DNA from: an uncultured Draconibacterium sp.
Lineage (GTDB): Bacteria > Bacteroidota > Bacteroidia > Bacteroidales > Prolixibacteraceae
Assembly (NCBI RefSeq): GCF_963675065.1
Contig: NZ_OY775905.1
Location: 310,001-374,000, forward strand
DNA length: 64,000 bases
Reading direction: 5' to 3'
This document shows positions 35,100-43,856 of this stretch, one piece after another. Position numbers and translations under genes: made by a program. Numbering within the stretch: position 1 is the first letter of the stretch; each line of letters starts with the position of its first letter. The notes under the pieces are model-generated. The model was given only the letters and a program-made list of their open reading frames with translations. It did not search any database and had not been told where the DNA came from.

Positions 35100-37289
35100 T
35101 TATCGAATAAAAAGCAGCTCGCGGTACTTTGGTAACGGCCATTTTTCGTTGTCAACAATCAACTCTAGCCGGTCGATATGATCGCGAATGTCATCTAAAA
35201 ACGGACGTACTTCTTTATCGTACTCTTTTGACCTTTCAACCACATCTTCAACCTTATTTGCTTTGGCACGGGCTGCAATCATTTCTTTGCGTTTTGCTTT
35301 AATGGCAGAAATATGGCCTCCCACTTCCCGGATCAGTTCTAACCGGCCACCTGCCAGCGACATAAACTCCTCTTCCGGAAATACTTCTTTAAGGTTCTTT
35401 ACATTCTCGAGCAACATGGTTTGATACTCGACTGCTGTTGGCACAATATGATTGATAGCAATATCCGCAAGAACACGCGACTCAATCTGTACTTTCATGA
35501 TGAATTTCTCGTATTCAACCTCTACCCTGCCTTCAATTTCGGCTTTATTGAAAATGCCATTTCGTTTGAACAGATTGATATAATCCTCGCGCAGATAAGC
35601 CGCCAAAGATTCCGGTACACTCGCGATATTTGTCAATCCTCGTTTTTCTGCCTCAGCGACCCAATCAACACTATAACCATCACCATTAAAACGAATTGGT
35701 TTTGTATCAATAATTAAAGTTTTTAATACCTGGAAGATCGCCTCATCTTTTTTCACTCCCTTTTCGATATGTGCATCAACCTCGGCTTTAAATTTTTTCA
35801 ACTGATCGGCAACCGCAGTGTTTAGAACAATTAGAGCAGAAGCATTGTTGGCCATCGATCCCACAGCACGGAACTCAAAACGATTTCCGGTAAAGGCAAA
35901 TGGCGATGTGCGGTTTCGGTCGGTATTGTCGAGAATAATTTCAGGAATACGACCAATATTCAGTTTTAAAGCTGTTTTTTCATCCGGAGTCATTTTGCGG
36001 TCAACAACCGCTTCTTCCATCAAATCCAGCATCGCGGAAACTTCTGTTCCCAGAAAAACTGAGATTATGGAAGGAGGCGCTTCGTTAGCTCCCAAGCGGT
36101 GTTGGTTCGACGCCGTTAAAATACTTGCACGCAGTAAATCCTGATTATCGTAAACAGCTTTTAATGTATTAATTACAAAGGTTAAGAACTGCAAGTTCGA
36201 TTTTGGATTTTTACCCGGCGAATACAAATTCACGCCGGTATCGGTTGATAACGACCAGTTGTTGTGTTTTCCCGATCCGTTAATTCCGGCAAATGGTTTT
36301 TCGTGAAAAAGAATACGGAATTTATGACGACGTGCAATTTTCTGCATAATGTCCATACACAACTGATTATGATCGTTGGCCAGGTTAGCCTCTTCGTAAA
36401 TGGGAGCCAGCTCGAACTGATTAGGTGCCACCTCGTTATGACGTGTTTTTACAGGAATTCCCAGTTTGTAGGCTTCATTCTCAACATCTTGCATAAACTT
36501 ATTTACGCGCGTTGGGATGGATGAGAAATAGTGATCATCAAGTTGCTGATCTTTTGATGAGGCGTGGCCCATTAGCGTTCGTCCGGTCAACATCAGGTCG
36601 GGACGCGCCATATACAAAGCCTCATCAATTAAGAAATATTCCTGTTCCCATCCCAGGTTAGCCGTTACGCGCGACACATTTTTATCAAAATACTGGCACA
36701 CGCTGGTAGCTGCTTTGTCAATTGTATTTAACGCACGCAGCAAAGGTGTTTTATAATCGAGTGCCTCACCAGTATAGGAAATAAATATGGTAGGAATTGT
36801 CAATGTTGTTTCGCTGATAAAAGCCGGAGAAGAAGGGTCCCAGGCCGTGTAGCCCCTAGCCTCAAAAGTCTGACGTATTCCGCCACTCGGAAACGACGAA
36901 GCATCAGGTTCCTGTTGTGCCAGCAATTTGCCCGAAAATGATTCTATTACACCTCCGTCAGCACCATGAACAATAAATGCATCGTGTTTTTCGGCGGTAC
37001 CATCTGTTAACGGATGAAACCAGTGCGTATAGTGGGTTGCACCGTTTTCAATTGCCCAGGCTTTCATTCCCTGAGCTACCTGGTCGGCCATTTTCCGGTC
37101 AACCGTAGTTCCTCGTTCAACCGCATCGGTTACTGCTTTGTAGGCTTCGCGCGACAAATACTTTTTCATTTTTGCCTGATCGAAAACCAACATGCCATAA
37201 TAATCCGAAACCAGGTTTTCTTCGCGTTCGATTTCTACCGGTTTACGGTTAAGCACTTCATCAAGTGCTTTAAATCTAAATTGTGCCAT
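35100..37289 (-). CDS. glnN: Glutamine synthetase type III
   Basis: 729 residues, the length of the GSIII family common in Bacteroidota and cyanobacteria. GSIII-specific motifs include the N-terminal GGIRQTFEARGYTAWDPSSP, HNEVAPNQFELAPIYEEAN, FRILFHEKPFAGINGSGKHNNWS and NRTSPFAFTGNRFEFRAVGS. It forms glutamine from glutamate, ammonia and ATP in the cytoplasm. A candidate -7 element TATTTTTG lies 38 nt upstream of its ATG. It is one of three glutamine synthetase family genes within 8.4 kb. Confidence 0.97.
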   Translation of the reverse strand: MAQFRFKALDEVLNRKPVEIEREENLVSDYYGMLVFDQAKMKKYLSREAYKAVTDAVERGTTVDRKMADQVAQGMKAWAIENGATHYTHWFHPLTDGTAEKHDAFIVHGADGGVIESFSGKLLAQQEPDASSFPSGGIRQTFEARGYTAWDPSSPAFISETTLTIPTIFISYTGEALDYKTPLLRALNTIDKAATSVCQYFDKNVSRVTANLGWEQEYFLIDEALYMARPDLMLTGRTLMGHASSKDQQLDDHYFSSIPTRVNKFMQDVENEAYKLGIPVKTRHNEVAPNQFELAPIYEEANLANDHNQLCMDIMQKIARRHKFRILFHEKPFAGINGSGKHNNWSLSTDTGVNLYSPGKNPKSNLQFLTFVINTLKAVYDNQDLLRASILTASNQHRLGANEAPPSIISVFLGTEVSAMLDLMEEAVVDRKMTPDEKTALKLNIGRIPEIILDNTDRNRTSPFAFTGNRFEFRAVGSMANNASALIVLNTAVADQLKKFKAEVDAHIEKGVKKDEAIFQVLKTLIIDTKPIRFNGDGYSVDWVAEAEKRGLTNIASVPESLAAYLREDYINLFKRNGIFNKAEIEGRVEVEYEKFIMKVQIESRVLADIAINHIVPTAVEYQTMLLENVKNLKEVFPEEEFMSLAGGRLELIREVGGHISAIKAKRKEMIAARAKANKVEDVVERSKEYDKEVRPFLDDIRDHIDRLELIVDNEKWPLPKYRELLFIR

Positions 37290-37326
37290 GATTAATTTTA
37301 CTTTAAATCTGTTTTTTGTCTGTGCT

Positions 37327-37334
37327 CAAAAATA
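37327..37334 (-). promoter_or_regulatory. Putative -7 element for glnN
   Basis: Minus-strand TATTTTTG fits TAnnTTTG, 38 nt before the glnN ATG. The same octamer occurs at the glnII start region. Confidence 0.5.
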
Positions 37335-37643
37335 CTAATTTCCAACCTTACCATTGACATTCATCATACTCAAACTTCATTTTTTAAGAAAATATTTACT
37401 CCCACCTCACAAGAAAAGGGGATATCCTGGGAATTTTCTATTTTTTTTTGACAATACGACATTCAGCTTCTACTACCCCAACAACTAAAAGTTATAATGT
37501 CGATATTTGTTATTTCCTCAAACATCGCTTATTTTAACCTGAAAAATTTACAAAATTTTTCACACGATGTGTTTTCGATTGAGAATCTGGTTGATACGTG
37601 TTTGCTTCAATTTGATTCATGATTTTCAATGTCAAGGTTAACC

Positions 37644-37686
37644 CTGACAAATAATTGCAAACAATTATTTCGTCAGCCCCTTTTTT
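37644..37686 (+). terminator. Terminator-like hairpin upstream of the GS-like gene (attenuator or small RNA end)
   Basis: CTGACAAATAATTG / CAATTATTTcGTCAG, 14 bp with one bulged C and a CAAA loop, then CCCCTTTTTTATTT. No plus-strand gene precedes it, so it may end a short leader transcript or small RNA, or attenuate the GS-like gene that starts about 45 nt later. Confidence 0.6.
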
Positions 37687-37730
37687 ATTTAATTTATATT
37701 TAATCATTAATACTGGTTAAATCAAATTTG

Positions 37731-39098
37731 ATGCGAGCAATGGAAAAACAAGAGATACTGACCAAAATAAGTGAACGAAATTTTACAAAAATAAAGTTTG
37801 CCGTAGCCGATATCGACGGGATTTTGCGGGGCAAATATATTCATAAAGATAAATTTTTGAGTGCTCTGGAAAGCGGGCTGGGATTTTGCGATGTTATATT
37901 TGGCTGGGACTGCACCGACAAGTGTTACGAAAACAGCGAGCTTACAGGATGGCACACCGGCTACCCCGATGCCAAAGCCAGTATTGCCACCGAAACTTAC
38001 CGCCAGATTCCGTGGGAAGACAACACCCCCTTTTTGCTAGGCGATTTTAGTAGCGATCCGAAATATGCCGATGCCGCTTGTTCGCGAAGTTTGTTAAAAC
38101 GTATTGCCTCTCAAAGTGAAGAAATGGGTTTTAAGCCAATTTTTTCGCAAGAGTTTGAGTGGTTTAATTTCCTTGGGACGCCCAACGAAATCGCAGAAGC
38201 CGGTTATAATGATTTACACCCGATAACTCCGGGAATGTTTGGTTATTCAATTTTAAGAACTTCGCTTAACCAGCCATACTTTAACGACCTGTTCGAGTTG
38301 CTTCAGCAGTTTGACATTCCGCTTGAAGGGATGCACACCGAAACCGGTCCCGGTGTTATGGAGGCTACGGTTATTCACGATGAGATTCTGGCTGCAGCTG
38401 ACAAAGCGTTGCTGCTTAAATCGGCAGTAAAAGAAGTTGCCTACAAACACAATTTTGTGGCTACGTTTATGGCCAAATGGAGTGAGAATTTTCCGGGCTG
38501 CGGCGGACACATTCACCAAAGCTTGTGGGATTTAAACAAAAAACAGAATTTGTTTTTCAATGCGAATTCGGCAGACGGAATGAGTGTAAACATGCAACAT
38601 TATATTGCCGGGTTGTTAAAATGTCTTCCTGAAATACTGCCCATGTTTGCACCCAATCCAAACAGTTATAAACGCCTGAGTGGTGGCGATTGGGCGCCCC
38701 GCACGCTTACCTGGGGAATTGACAACCGTACTTGTGCAGTTCGTGCTATTCCGGGAAGTGATAAATCTACCCGCATAGAATTACGCGTTCCAGGATCGGA
38801 CACCAACGCCTACCTGGCCCTTGGAGCCTCACTGGCCGCGGGACTTTACGGTATAAAAAATAAATTACCACTGGATATTGCCCCCACCAAAGGAAATGGT
38901 TACCTGAAAACCGGAAATGGCATTTTGCCCGGTTCGCTGGAGAAAGCAACCAAAAAAATGGCCGAATCGGAAATTGCTAACGAATTGTTTGGCGAGGCAT
39001 TTGTAAAACATTTCGCACTTACCCGCGAATGGGAATGCCAGCAAATCGATAACAGCGATCCGCAGTGGGAACTAAAAAGGTATTTCGAAATAATTTAA
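37731..39098 (+). CDS. Glutamine synthetase family protein (GS-I/PuuA-like)
   Basis: 455 residues from ATG 37731; ATG 37740 is an alternative. GS fold motifs are visible: FSQEFEWFNF (metal-binding Glu), GMHTETGPGVMEATV in place of the usual EVAPGQ.E, FPGCGGHIHQSLWD (metal/ammonium His) and NRTCAVRAIPGSDKSTRIELRVPGSD. The N-terminus (FAVADIDGILRGKYI) is like PuuA and other GS-like ligases that join glutamate to an amine other than ammonia. No adenylylation-loop Tyr is evident. It is followed at 57 nt by a phosphotransferase and then a HAD phosphatase on the same strand, suggesting a small-molecule pathway. Substrate unknown. Confidence 0.88.
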   Translation: MRAMEKQEILTKISERNFTKIKFAVADIDGILRGKYIHKDKFLSALESGLGFCDVIFGWDCTDKCYENSELTGWHTGYPDAKASIATETYRQIPWEDNTPFLLGDFSSDPKYADAACSRSLLKRIASQSEEMGFKPIFSQEFEWFNFLGTPNEIAEAGYNDLHPITPGMFGYSILRTSLNQPYFNDLFELLQQFDIPLEGMHTETGPGVMEATVIHDEILAAADKALLLKSAVKEVAYKHNFVATFMAKWSENFPGCGGHIHQSLWDLNKKQNLFFNANSADGMSVNMQHYIAGLLKCLPEILPMFAPNPNSYKRLSGGDWAPRTLTWGIDNRTCAVRAIPGSDKSTRIELRVPGSDTNAYLALGASLAAGLYGIKNKLPLDIAPTKGNGYLKTGNGILPGSLEKATKKMAESEIANELFGEAFVKHFALTREWECQQIDNSDPQWELKRYFEII

Positions 39099-39154
39099 AA
39101 CAAGGCGAACGCTGCAAGGTAAAACCAACTAACTTTGACAAAAACAAGAAAGAG

Positions 39155-40204
39155 ATGATGCAGAAACTGGATTATGGAGAGATAATCAAACTTGCCTGGA
39201 AAGAATTTGATGGAGAAAGACACGAGATAAAAGGTGTTTTTGATGTAAGTGCAAAGGTTTCCACCAATCATGTATATAAAATATCGTTTTATGAGCGCGA
39301 ACCTGTTTTTGCAAAAATTTCGGAATACGGCAATTTTGAAGACTTCAGGGAAGACCACATCATTATTAACAACCTGGCAAACAACCTCGAGTTCCCTTAT
39401 CAAATGTTTTTGGCTCAATCGCTGGTTAAACGCAACGAGCTGTATATTTACCGATACCACGAACGCGAGCGAAGTGCCTGGGTGGTATTTTACAATCCCA
39501 TTCAGATACGAAATAAATTACCACGACGACTGGAAACAAAACATATAAAAAAGCTGGGACGCGAGCTGGCACGGTTTCATAAAGCATGCACCAACGTTTC
39601 GAACCAGCTCCCGCATTCCTCAAAAAATGTAATTACTGATATTCAGAAACTAAAACGTTCGATTCACAAAAGCGAAATACAAATGCAAGAGTCGCACAAG
39701 GATTTGATTTTGCGCCATGCTGATCATTTTCTTGAAAATGCTGACCGTGTTAACTACAACACCGAAATTGAAACAATACCCGTTTTAGTAGACTGGAACA
39801 TTGGTAATTTCTCGATAACAGCCGACGGCAAATTCTATTCGCGTTGGGATTACGACTGGTTCAGAATGTCGTCACGCGTAATGGATTTTTACTTTTTTAG
39901 CCGCGTAGTTTCCGATGGCGGCGACCGCACAGTTTTCAGTTACATGGTTGACACTTTAATGGAAGACCGTTTTATGCTATTCTTAAAGGAATACCACAAA
40001 GTGTTCCCGCTAACACCACCCGAAGTGTACTTAATTAAAGAAGTCTATCGCTTTTTTATTCTGAACTATGTAATTAAAGACGGGCCTTACTTTTTCAGGA
40101 AGTACTATTCCACAAAACTGATTAAGGAAGCTTACGATTCTTACTTCCCTGCCATGGATGCCAATTACAGGGTAGAAAAAATTTTAAAATCATTAAAACT
40201 CTGA
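39155..40204 (+). CDS. APH/choline-kinase-like phosphotransferase
   Basis: 349 residues from ATG 39155, which is preceded by AGAAAGAG; the longer GTG frame overlaps the GS-like gene and is rejected. The kinase core has LVDWNIGNFSI in the place of the HGDxxxxN catalytic loop (the first His is replaced) and WDYDWFRMSSRVMDFYF in the place of the IDWE/D metal motif. An N-terminal glycine/Lys nucleotide lobe (KVSTNHVYKISF, PVFAKISEYG) is present. It probably phosphorylates a small alcohol or amino-alcohol. Neighbours are a GS-like ligase upstream and a HAD phosphatase 12 nt downstream. Confidence 0.75.
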   Translation: MMQKLDYGEIIKLAWKEFDGERHEIKGVFDVSAKVSTNHVYKISFYEREPVFAKISEYGNFEDFREDHIIINNLANNLEFPYQMFLAQSLVKRNELYIYRYHERERSAWVVFYNPIQIRNKLPRRLETKHIKKLGRELARFHKACTNVSNQLPHSSKNVITDIQKLKRSIHKSEIQMQESHKDLILRHADHFLENADRVNYNTEIETIPVLVDWNIGNFSITADGKFYSRWDYDWFRMSSRVMDFYFFSRVVSDGGDRTVFSYMVDTLMEDRFMLFLKEYHKVFPLTPPEVYLIKEVYRFFILNYVIKDGPYFFRKYYSTKLIKEAYDSYFPAMDANYRVEKILKSLKL

Positions 40205-40216
40205 TGCTACAATAAT

Positions 40217-41074
40217 ATGAGAACAAAAAGTTTTAGAAGTGTAGTTAGAAACTACCGGGCCGTGTTTTTCGATGCCTTTGGTGTATTAAAAAACCATTCA
40301 GGCCTTATTCCGGGAATTGAACAGACCTTTACCTATCTGGAAAAGAAAGGTATTCCATATTACGTATTAACCAACGACTCATCACGAAGTCCTGATGAAC
40401 TGGCACAATGGTATCAGGATAGAGGAATGCCTAATATTACCACGGATAAAATTCTTTCGTCGGGGATGTTGGCTATGGAGTTTTTTAAAACCAAATTGGC
40501 AAACGGAAAAGTAGTAGCCTATCTGGGAACAAAAAAATCAGCACACTATCTTGAAATAGCCGGTCAAAATACAATTGCCATTAGCGATGTCGATTTGACT
40601 GATCTCGAACATATTAAATCTTTTGCCTTTTTAGACGACGAAGGTTTTGACTGGAACAAAGACATTGATAAAACCATTAACCTGCTTCGCCATAAAAACA
40701 TGACCGTGATTGTTGCTAATACCGATAAAAATTATCCGGTTAACAAAAACGATATTTCCGTGGCTGTTGGTGGTTTAGCCGACCTGGTGGAGCAAATTCT
40801 TGGCAAAAAATTTATCCGATTCGGAAAACCAGATGCCCAAATGTTTTTACTGGCTTACGAACGTGCAATGGTTGATGTACCGGATATTCAACGAAAAGAA
40901 ATTTTAATGGTTGGCGACACGCTGTTTACCGATATTATCGGAGGGAACAAATTTGGTCTTGACACCGCACTTGTGCTTTCGGGGAATACGCTGCCCGACA
41001 ATGCAAAAATCAAGATTGGTAGCTCAGGAATTATTCCTACTTACGTTTGCGAATCGGCAGTTATTCAGTTGTAA
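40217..41074 (+). CDS. HAD superfamily IIA phosphatase (NagD-like)
   Basis: 285 residues. Motif I is FFDAFGVLKNHSG: the nucleophile Asp is kept but the usual second Asp is Phe, as also seen in part of the HAD-IIA group. Motif II is YVLTNDSSRSP, motif III includes FGKPDAQMF and motif IV is MVGDTLFTDIIGGNKFG with its acidic pair. A cap domain lies between. Expected to hydrolyse a phosphorylated small molecule in the cytoplasm. It follows the APH-like kinase by 12 nt. Confidence 0.88.
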   Translation: MRTKSFRSVVRNYRAVFFDAFGVLKNHSGLIPGIEQTFTYLEKKGIPYYVLTNDSSRSPDELAQWYQDRGMPNITTDKILSSGMLAMEFFKTKLANGKVVAYLGTKKSAHYLEIAGQNTIAISDVDLTDLEHIKSFAFLDDEGFDWNKDIDKTINLLRHKNMTVIVANTDKNYPVNKNDISVAVGGLADLVEQILGKKFIRFGKPDAQMFLLAYERAMVDVPDIQRKEILMVGDTLFTDIIGGNKFGLDTALVLSGNTLPDNAKIKIGSSGIIPTYVCESAVIQL

Positions 41075-41175
41075 AACTGATAGCTGGATTCTTAATGATG
41101 GAATACTTTTGTGTCTTTGCGCGAAGAACTACTGAGACGGTAAACACTGCAATAGTAAGAGCAGGAGAAATTTTC

Positions 41176-41196
41176 ACTTTTGACTTTTGACTTTTG
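41176..41196. repeat. Three tandem copies of ACTTTTG between convergent genes
   Basis: ACTTTTG three times in a row, then a diverged GCTTGA. A second heptad-like stretch (CTTTTGTGTCTTTGCGCG) lies about 40 nt upstream. The 148 nt junction (41075-41222) of the HAD gene (+) and the aminotransferase gene (-) contains no other recognisable element and no clear terminator. Confidence 0.65.
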
Positions 41197-41222
41197 GCTT
41201 GATAACCACATTTCTGCATCCG

Positions 41223-42350
41223 CTAATTCTTTAATACTTTGGCTGCCACCTCTTTCAGCGCATGAATTAGCAGTTGGTCTTTTTCCCGTCCTTTTGATGC
41301 AATTCGAATGTGTTTATTATCGAGCCCGATTTTGTTGGAACAATCGCGCACATACACGCCAAAATCCTGCAGCAATTTCATTTGCAAATCGTAAGCGCTC
41401 ATGGCAAAATTAATTTTCAACAGAATAAAATTACTGTTCGTGGGATAAACCTCATATCCTTCAATTCTGCGTAGTGCCTCATGTAGTTCCCGAACATCGG
41501 AAATAACATGTTTGCGGGCCTTGTGATATTCAACATCGGTATATTTTAGCTGCGTTAAAAAGTACTCGGCCAGCGTGTTTATATTCCAAACGGGCAATGC
41601 ATTTTTTATTTGCTTCAGGTAATATTCGTTGGCGGTGCAGCAATAACCCAATCGCAAACCCGGCACACCACAATGTTTACTCATGCTGCGTACAATTATC
41701 AGATTCTGAAACTGTTCAACCACAGGCATCAGACTTGGAATTTCTTCGCCCGCAAAATCGATAAACGACTCATCAAGCAATACCAGTTTTAAATGCTTCA
41801 TTCGGTTTAAAAAACCGGTTATATTTCCAACCGAAAGCAACTGTCCCGTTGGATTTCCGGGATTAATAATTAGTGCCGATGAAATTTTTTCGTCAACCAG
41901 CCAATCGGCATATTCTTCCAAATCCAGCTGATACTGTTTATCAGCAGGTAATTGAAACAATTTCACCTTTTCCAGCTTCTGAATCTTATCGATGTATTCG
42001 CTAAAAGTAGGAACGGGAATTCCCATATCCTCAACAAAATTGTTTTGGATTATCGTGATCAGTTCGGTGGCACCATTTCCTAAAACCAGGTACTCGGGTT
42101 TCACATGCAAAACGGCAGCCAAATCCTGCTGCGCCAGTTTCGGGTTGCTCGATGGATATGCTTTTATTACCTCGGGCAATTTATCCTGAAGTTTATGTAG
42201 CAATTTCGCGTCGGGGAAATAAGGATTTTCAATGAAACAAAAATCCACCACATCGCCCAGTTGTTCTTCTCCAACAATATCAACTAACGATGGCGAATGC
42301 GAAGTCTCTTTAAACAAGTGTCGTTTTATTTCAATTTGTTTCTCAAGCAT
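41223..42350 (-). CDS. PLP-dependent aminotransferase class I/II (HisC/CobD-like)
   Basis: 375 residues of fold-type I. The cofactor motifs are visible: LVLGNGATELITII, PTFSEY, LIINPGNPTGQLL, VLLDESFIDFAGEE and the PLP lysine in RSMSKHCGVPGLRLGYC. The C-terminal Arg is in IRIASKG. Similar domains occur in Bacteroidota fused to nucleotidyltransferases in phospho-amino-alcohol or phosphonate loci; here the domain stands alone near a kinase, HAD phosphatase and GS-like ligase. Histidinol-phosphate aminotransferase itself is possible, but no his genes are near. A bidirectional terminator separates it from glnII. Confidence 0.85.
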   Translation of the reverse strand: MLEKQIEIKRHLFKETSHSPSLVDIVGEEQLGDVVDFCFIENPYFPDAKLLHKLQDKLPEVIKAYPSSNPKLAQQDLAAVLHVKPEYLVLGNGATELITIIQNNFVEDMGIPVPTFSEYIDKIQKLEKVKLFQLPADKQYQLDLEEYADWLVDEKISSALIINPGNPTGQLLSVGNITGFLNRMKHLKLVLLDESFIDFAGEEIPSLMPVVEQFQNLIIVRSMSKHCGVPGLRLGYCCTANEYYLKQIKNALPVWNINTLAEYFLTQLKYTDVEYHKARKHVISDVRELHEALRRIEGYEVYPTNSNFILLKINFAMSAYDLQMKLLQDFGVYVRDCSNKIGLDNKHIRIASKGREKDQLLIHALKEVAAKVLKN

Positions 42351-42387
42351 CGGTTAAAATTTTGCGACGACAAATTTGAGCAAAAAA

Positions 42388-42413
42388 AAACTGTCCTACA
42401 ATAAGGACAGTTT
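42388..42413 (-). terminator. Terminator after glnII (usable in both directions)
   Basis: AAACTGTCC / GGACAGTTT stem with an 8 nt loop; T tract on the minus strand and a T-rich run on the plus strand. It lies 24 nt beyond the glnII stop. Confidence 0.88.
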
Positions 42414-42436
42414 CTTTTTTCTTTTGCAATTATATC

Positions 42437-43450
42437 TTAAACTTTTGCAGCATGAACAGTTTTAATAATTCTTGCTCCAATTTTATAAGGATCACCATTT
42501 GATGATGGACGACGGTCTTCCAAACGACCTTTCCAACCATCTTCTACAGTTCCAACAGGAATACGGATAGAAGCACCACGGTCTGAAACACCATAGCTAA
42601 ACTCATGAATTGATTGAGTTTCGTGCAAACCAGTCAGTCGCTGATCGTTGTATGCACCATAAACATCGATATGCTCTTTAATATTTTTACCGAATTCTTC
42701 GCAAATTGCAGTAAATACTTTTTCGTCGCCACAAGTTCTCATTAAACCGTTAGAGAAGTTTGCGTGCATACCCGAACCGTTCCAGTCAAGGTCTTTTCCA
42801 AGTGGTTTTGGATGCCACTCTACATCAACTCCATATTTTTCAGCAGTACGCTCCAACAAGAAACGAGCCATCCAAATTTGGTCACCTGCATCGTGTGCAC
42901 CTTTAGCAAAAATCTGGAATTCCCACTGTCCGGCGGCAACCTCAGCGTTAATACCTTCAACATTTAAACCTGCTTCTAAACAAAGGTCGAAATGTTCTTC
43001 AACAATTGCACGACCGAAAGCTTTAGAACCACCTACACCGCAGTAGTACGGTCCTTGTGGCTCAGGAAAACCTCCTGCAGGGAAACCTAAAGGCAAACGA
43101 GTTTGTGGATCGTAAAGGAAATACTCTTGCTCGTAGCCGAACCAGAAGTCTTCATCTTCTTCTTCGATATGAGCGCGACCATTGGTTTCGTGAGCTGTTC
43201 CATCAGGATTTAGAACTTCAGTTAAAACAAGGTAAGCGTTTTTACGGTCCGGATCAGGACAAATGAAAACAGGCTTCAAAAGAAGGTCAGAAGCACCACC
43301 ACCGGCCTGGTTAGTTGAAGATCCATCGAAAGACCATACTGGACAGTCTTCCAATTTCCCGCTAAAATTTTCTGCTACACGCGTTTTAGCTCTAAGCTGC
43401 TGAGTTGGTACACTTCCGTCCAACCAAATGTATTCCAATTTTGATTTCAT
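42437..43450 (-). CDS. Glutamine synthetase type II (eukaryotic type)
   Basis: 337 residues from the ATG at 43450; the longer frame from 43501 lies over the promoter and is rejected. GSII motifs: EYIWLDGS, WSFDGSSTNQAGG, FWFGYEQEYFL, GINAEVAAGQWEFQI, DWNGSGMHANFS, HETQSIHEFSYGVSDRGASIRIP and EDRRPSSNGDPY. It makes glutamine from glutamate and ammonia. The family (GlnII) is found in eukaryotes and some bacteria including Bacteroidota. A candidate -7 element lies just upstream at 43499-43506. Confidence 0.96.
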   Translation of the reverse strand: MKSKLEYIWLDGSVPTQQLRAKTRVAENFSGKLEDCPVWSFDGSSTNQAGGGASDLLLKPVFICPDPDRKNAYLVLTEVLNPDGTAHETNGRAHIEEEDEDFWFGYEQEYFLYDPQTRLPLGFPAGGFPEPQGPYYCGVGGSKAFGRAIVEEHFDLCLEAGLNVEGINAEVAAGQWEFQIFAKGAHDAGDQIWMARFLLERTAEKYGVDVEWHPKPLGKDLDWNGSGMHANFSNGLMRTCGDEKVFTAICEEFGKNIKEHIDVYGAYNDQRLTGLHETQSIHEFSYGVSDRGASIRIPVGTVEDGWKGRLEDRRPSSNGDPYKIGARIIKTVHAAKV

Positions 43451-43856
43451 GATGTAATAAATTTTATTTAAAAAAAGATTTTTTCTAACTGTCTCCCGCA
43501 AAAATATGCTTAAAAGAAACTTACTGAAGCATATTTATAACAAAATGTAATAAATTAATACAAAATTTACATTGAAAATAGATTTTTGTCAAACACCCCA
43601 AAATTAACAACACCCCCACAAAATTTCTTCATGTTTAGCAAAAAACACTCTTAATATTCACACTCCCCTTTCATAAATTTCCATTTTTTCGCCATGAAAC
43701 CCCCAAATCGGAACTCACCCCCTCGTTTTATAAATTTTCATCGTTACATATTGGAGATATTATTGAGGAAATGTAATTTTAATCGCTCAAGCATTACCAA
43801 TTGATAGGTTGAAAAGTGAAAAAGACATTTAAAAATTAAAAACAAATACATGCACT
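43451..43856. other. 406 nt AT-rich divergent region with repeated C-tracts
   Basis: Between glnII (-) and tldD (+). No convincing gene; a 36-codon frame at 43694 has no support. Five C-tracts of 4-5 bases occur between 43596 and 43725, four of them preceded by CA/CT and followed by AAATT or AAATTT, in otherwise very AT-rich sequence. The glnII -7 candidate is at 43499-43506; no clear tldD promoter was identified. Confidence 0.5.
43499..43506 (-). promoter_or_regulatory. Putative -7 element for glnII
   Basis: Minus-strand TATTTTTG fits TAnnTTTG, 49 nt before the ATG at 43450; identical to the octamer upstream of glnN. Confidence 0.45.

Larger units (their letters stand above)
37290..37727. 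other. 438 nt divergent regulatory region between glnN and the GS-like gene
   Basis: AT-rich and without a convincing gene. It holds the glnN promoter candidate (37327-37334, -) and a long hairpin with a T-rich tail (37644-37686, +) 45 nt before the GS-like gene. A TTGACA at 37447-37452 is probably chance in this phylum. Confidence 0.6.

Noticed and set aside
37447..37452. TTGACA in the glnN upstream region as a -35 element
   Set aside because: Bacteroidota promoters use TTG at -33 and TAnnTTTG at -7, and no matching -7 follows on the plus strand.
39065..39154. GTG start of the APH-like kinase overlapping the GS-like gene
   Set aside because: The extension has no domain similarity; ATG 39155 has AGAAAGAG upstream and fits the kinase N-lobe.
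43596..43735. G-quadruplex on the minus strand from the five C-tracts
   Set aside because: Spacers between tracts are about 15-45 nt, too long for a stable quadruplex; kept only as a repeat pattern.
43694..43804. 36-codon open frame upstream of tldD
   Set aside because: AT-rich region with C-tracts; no ribosome-binding context or known similarity.
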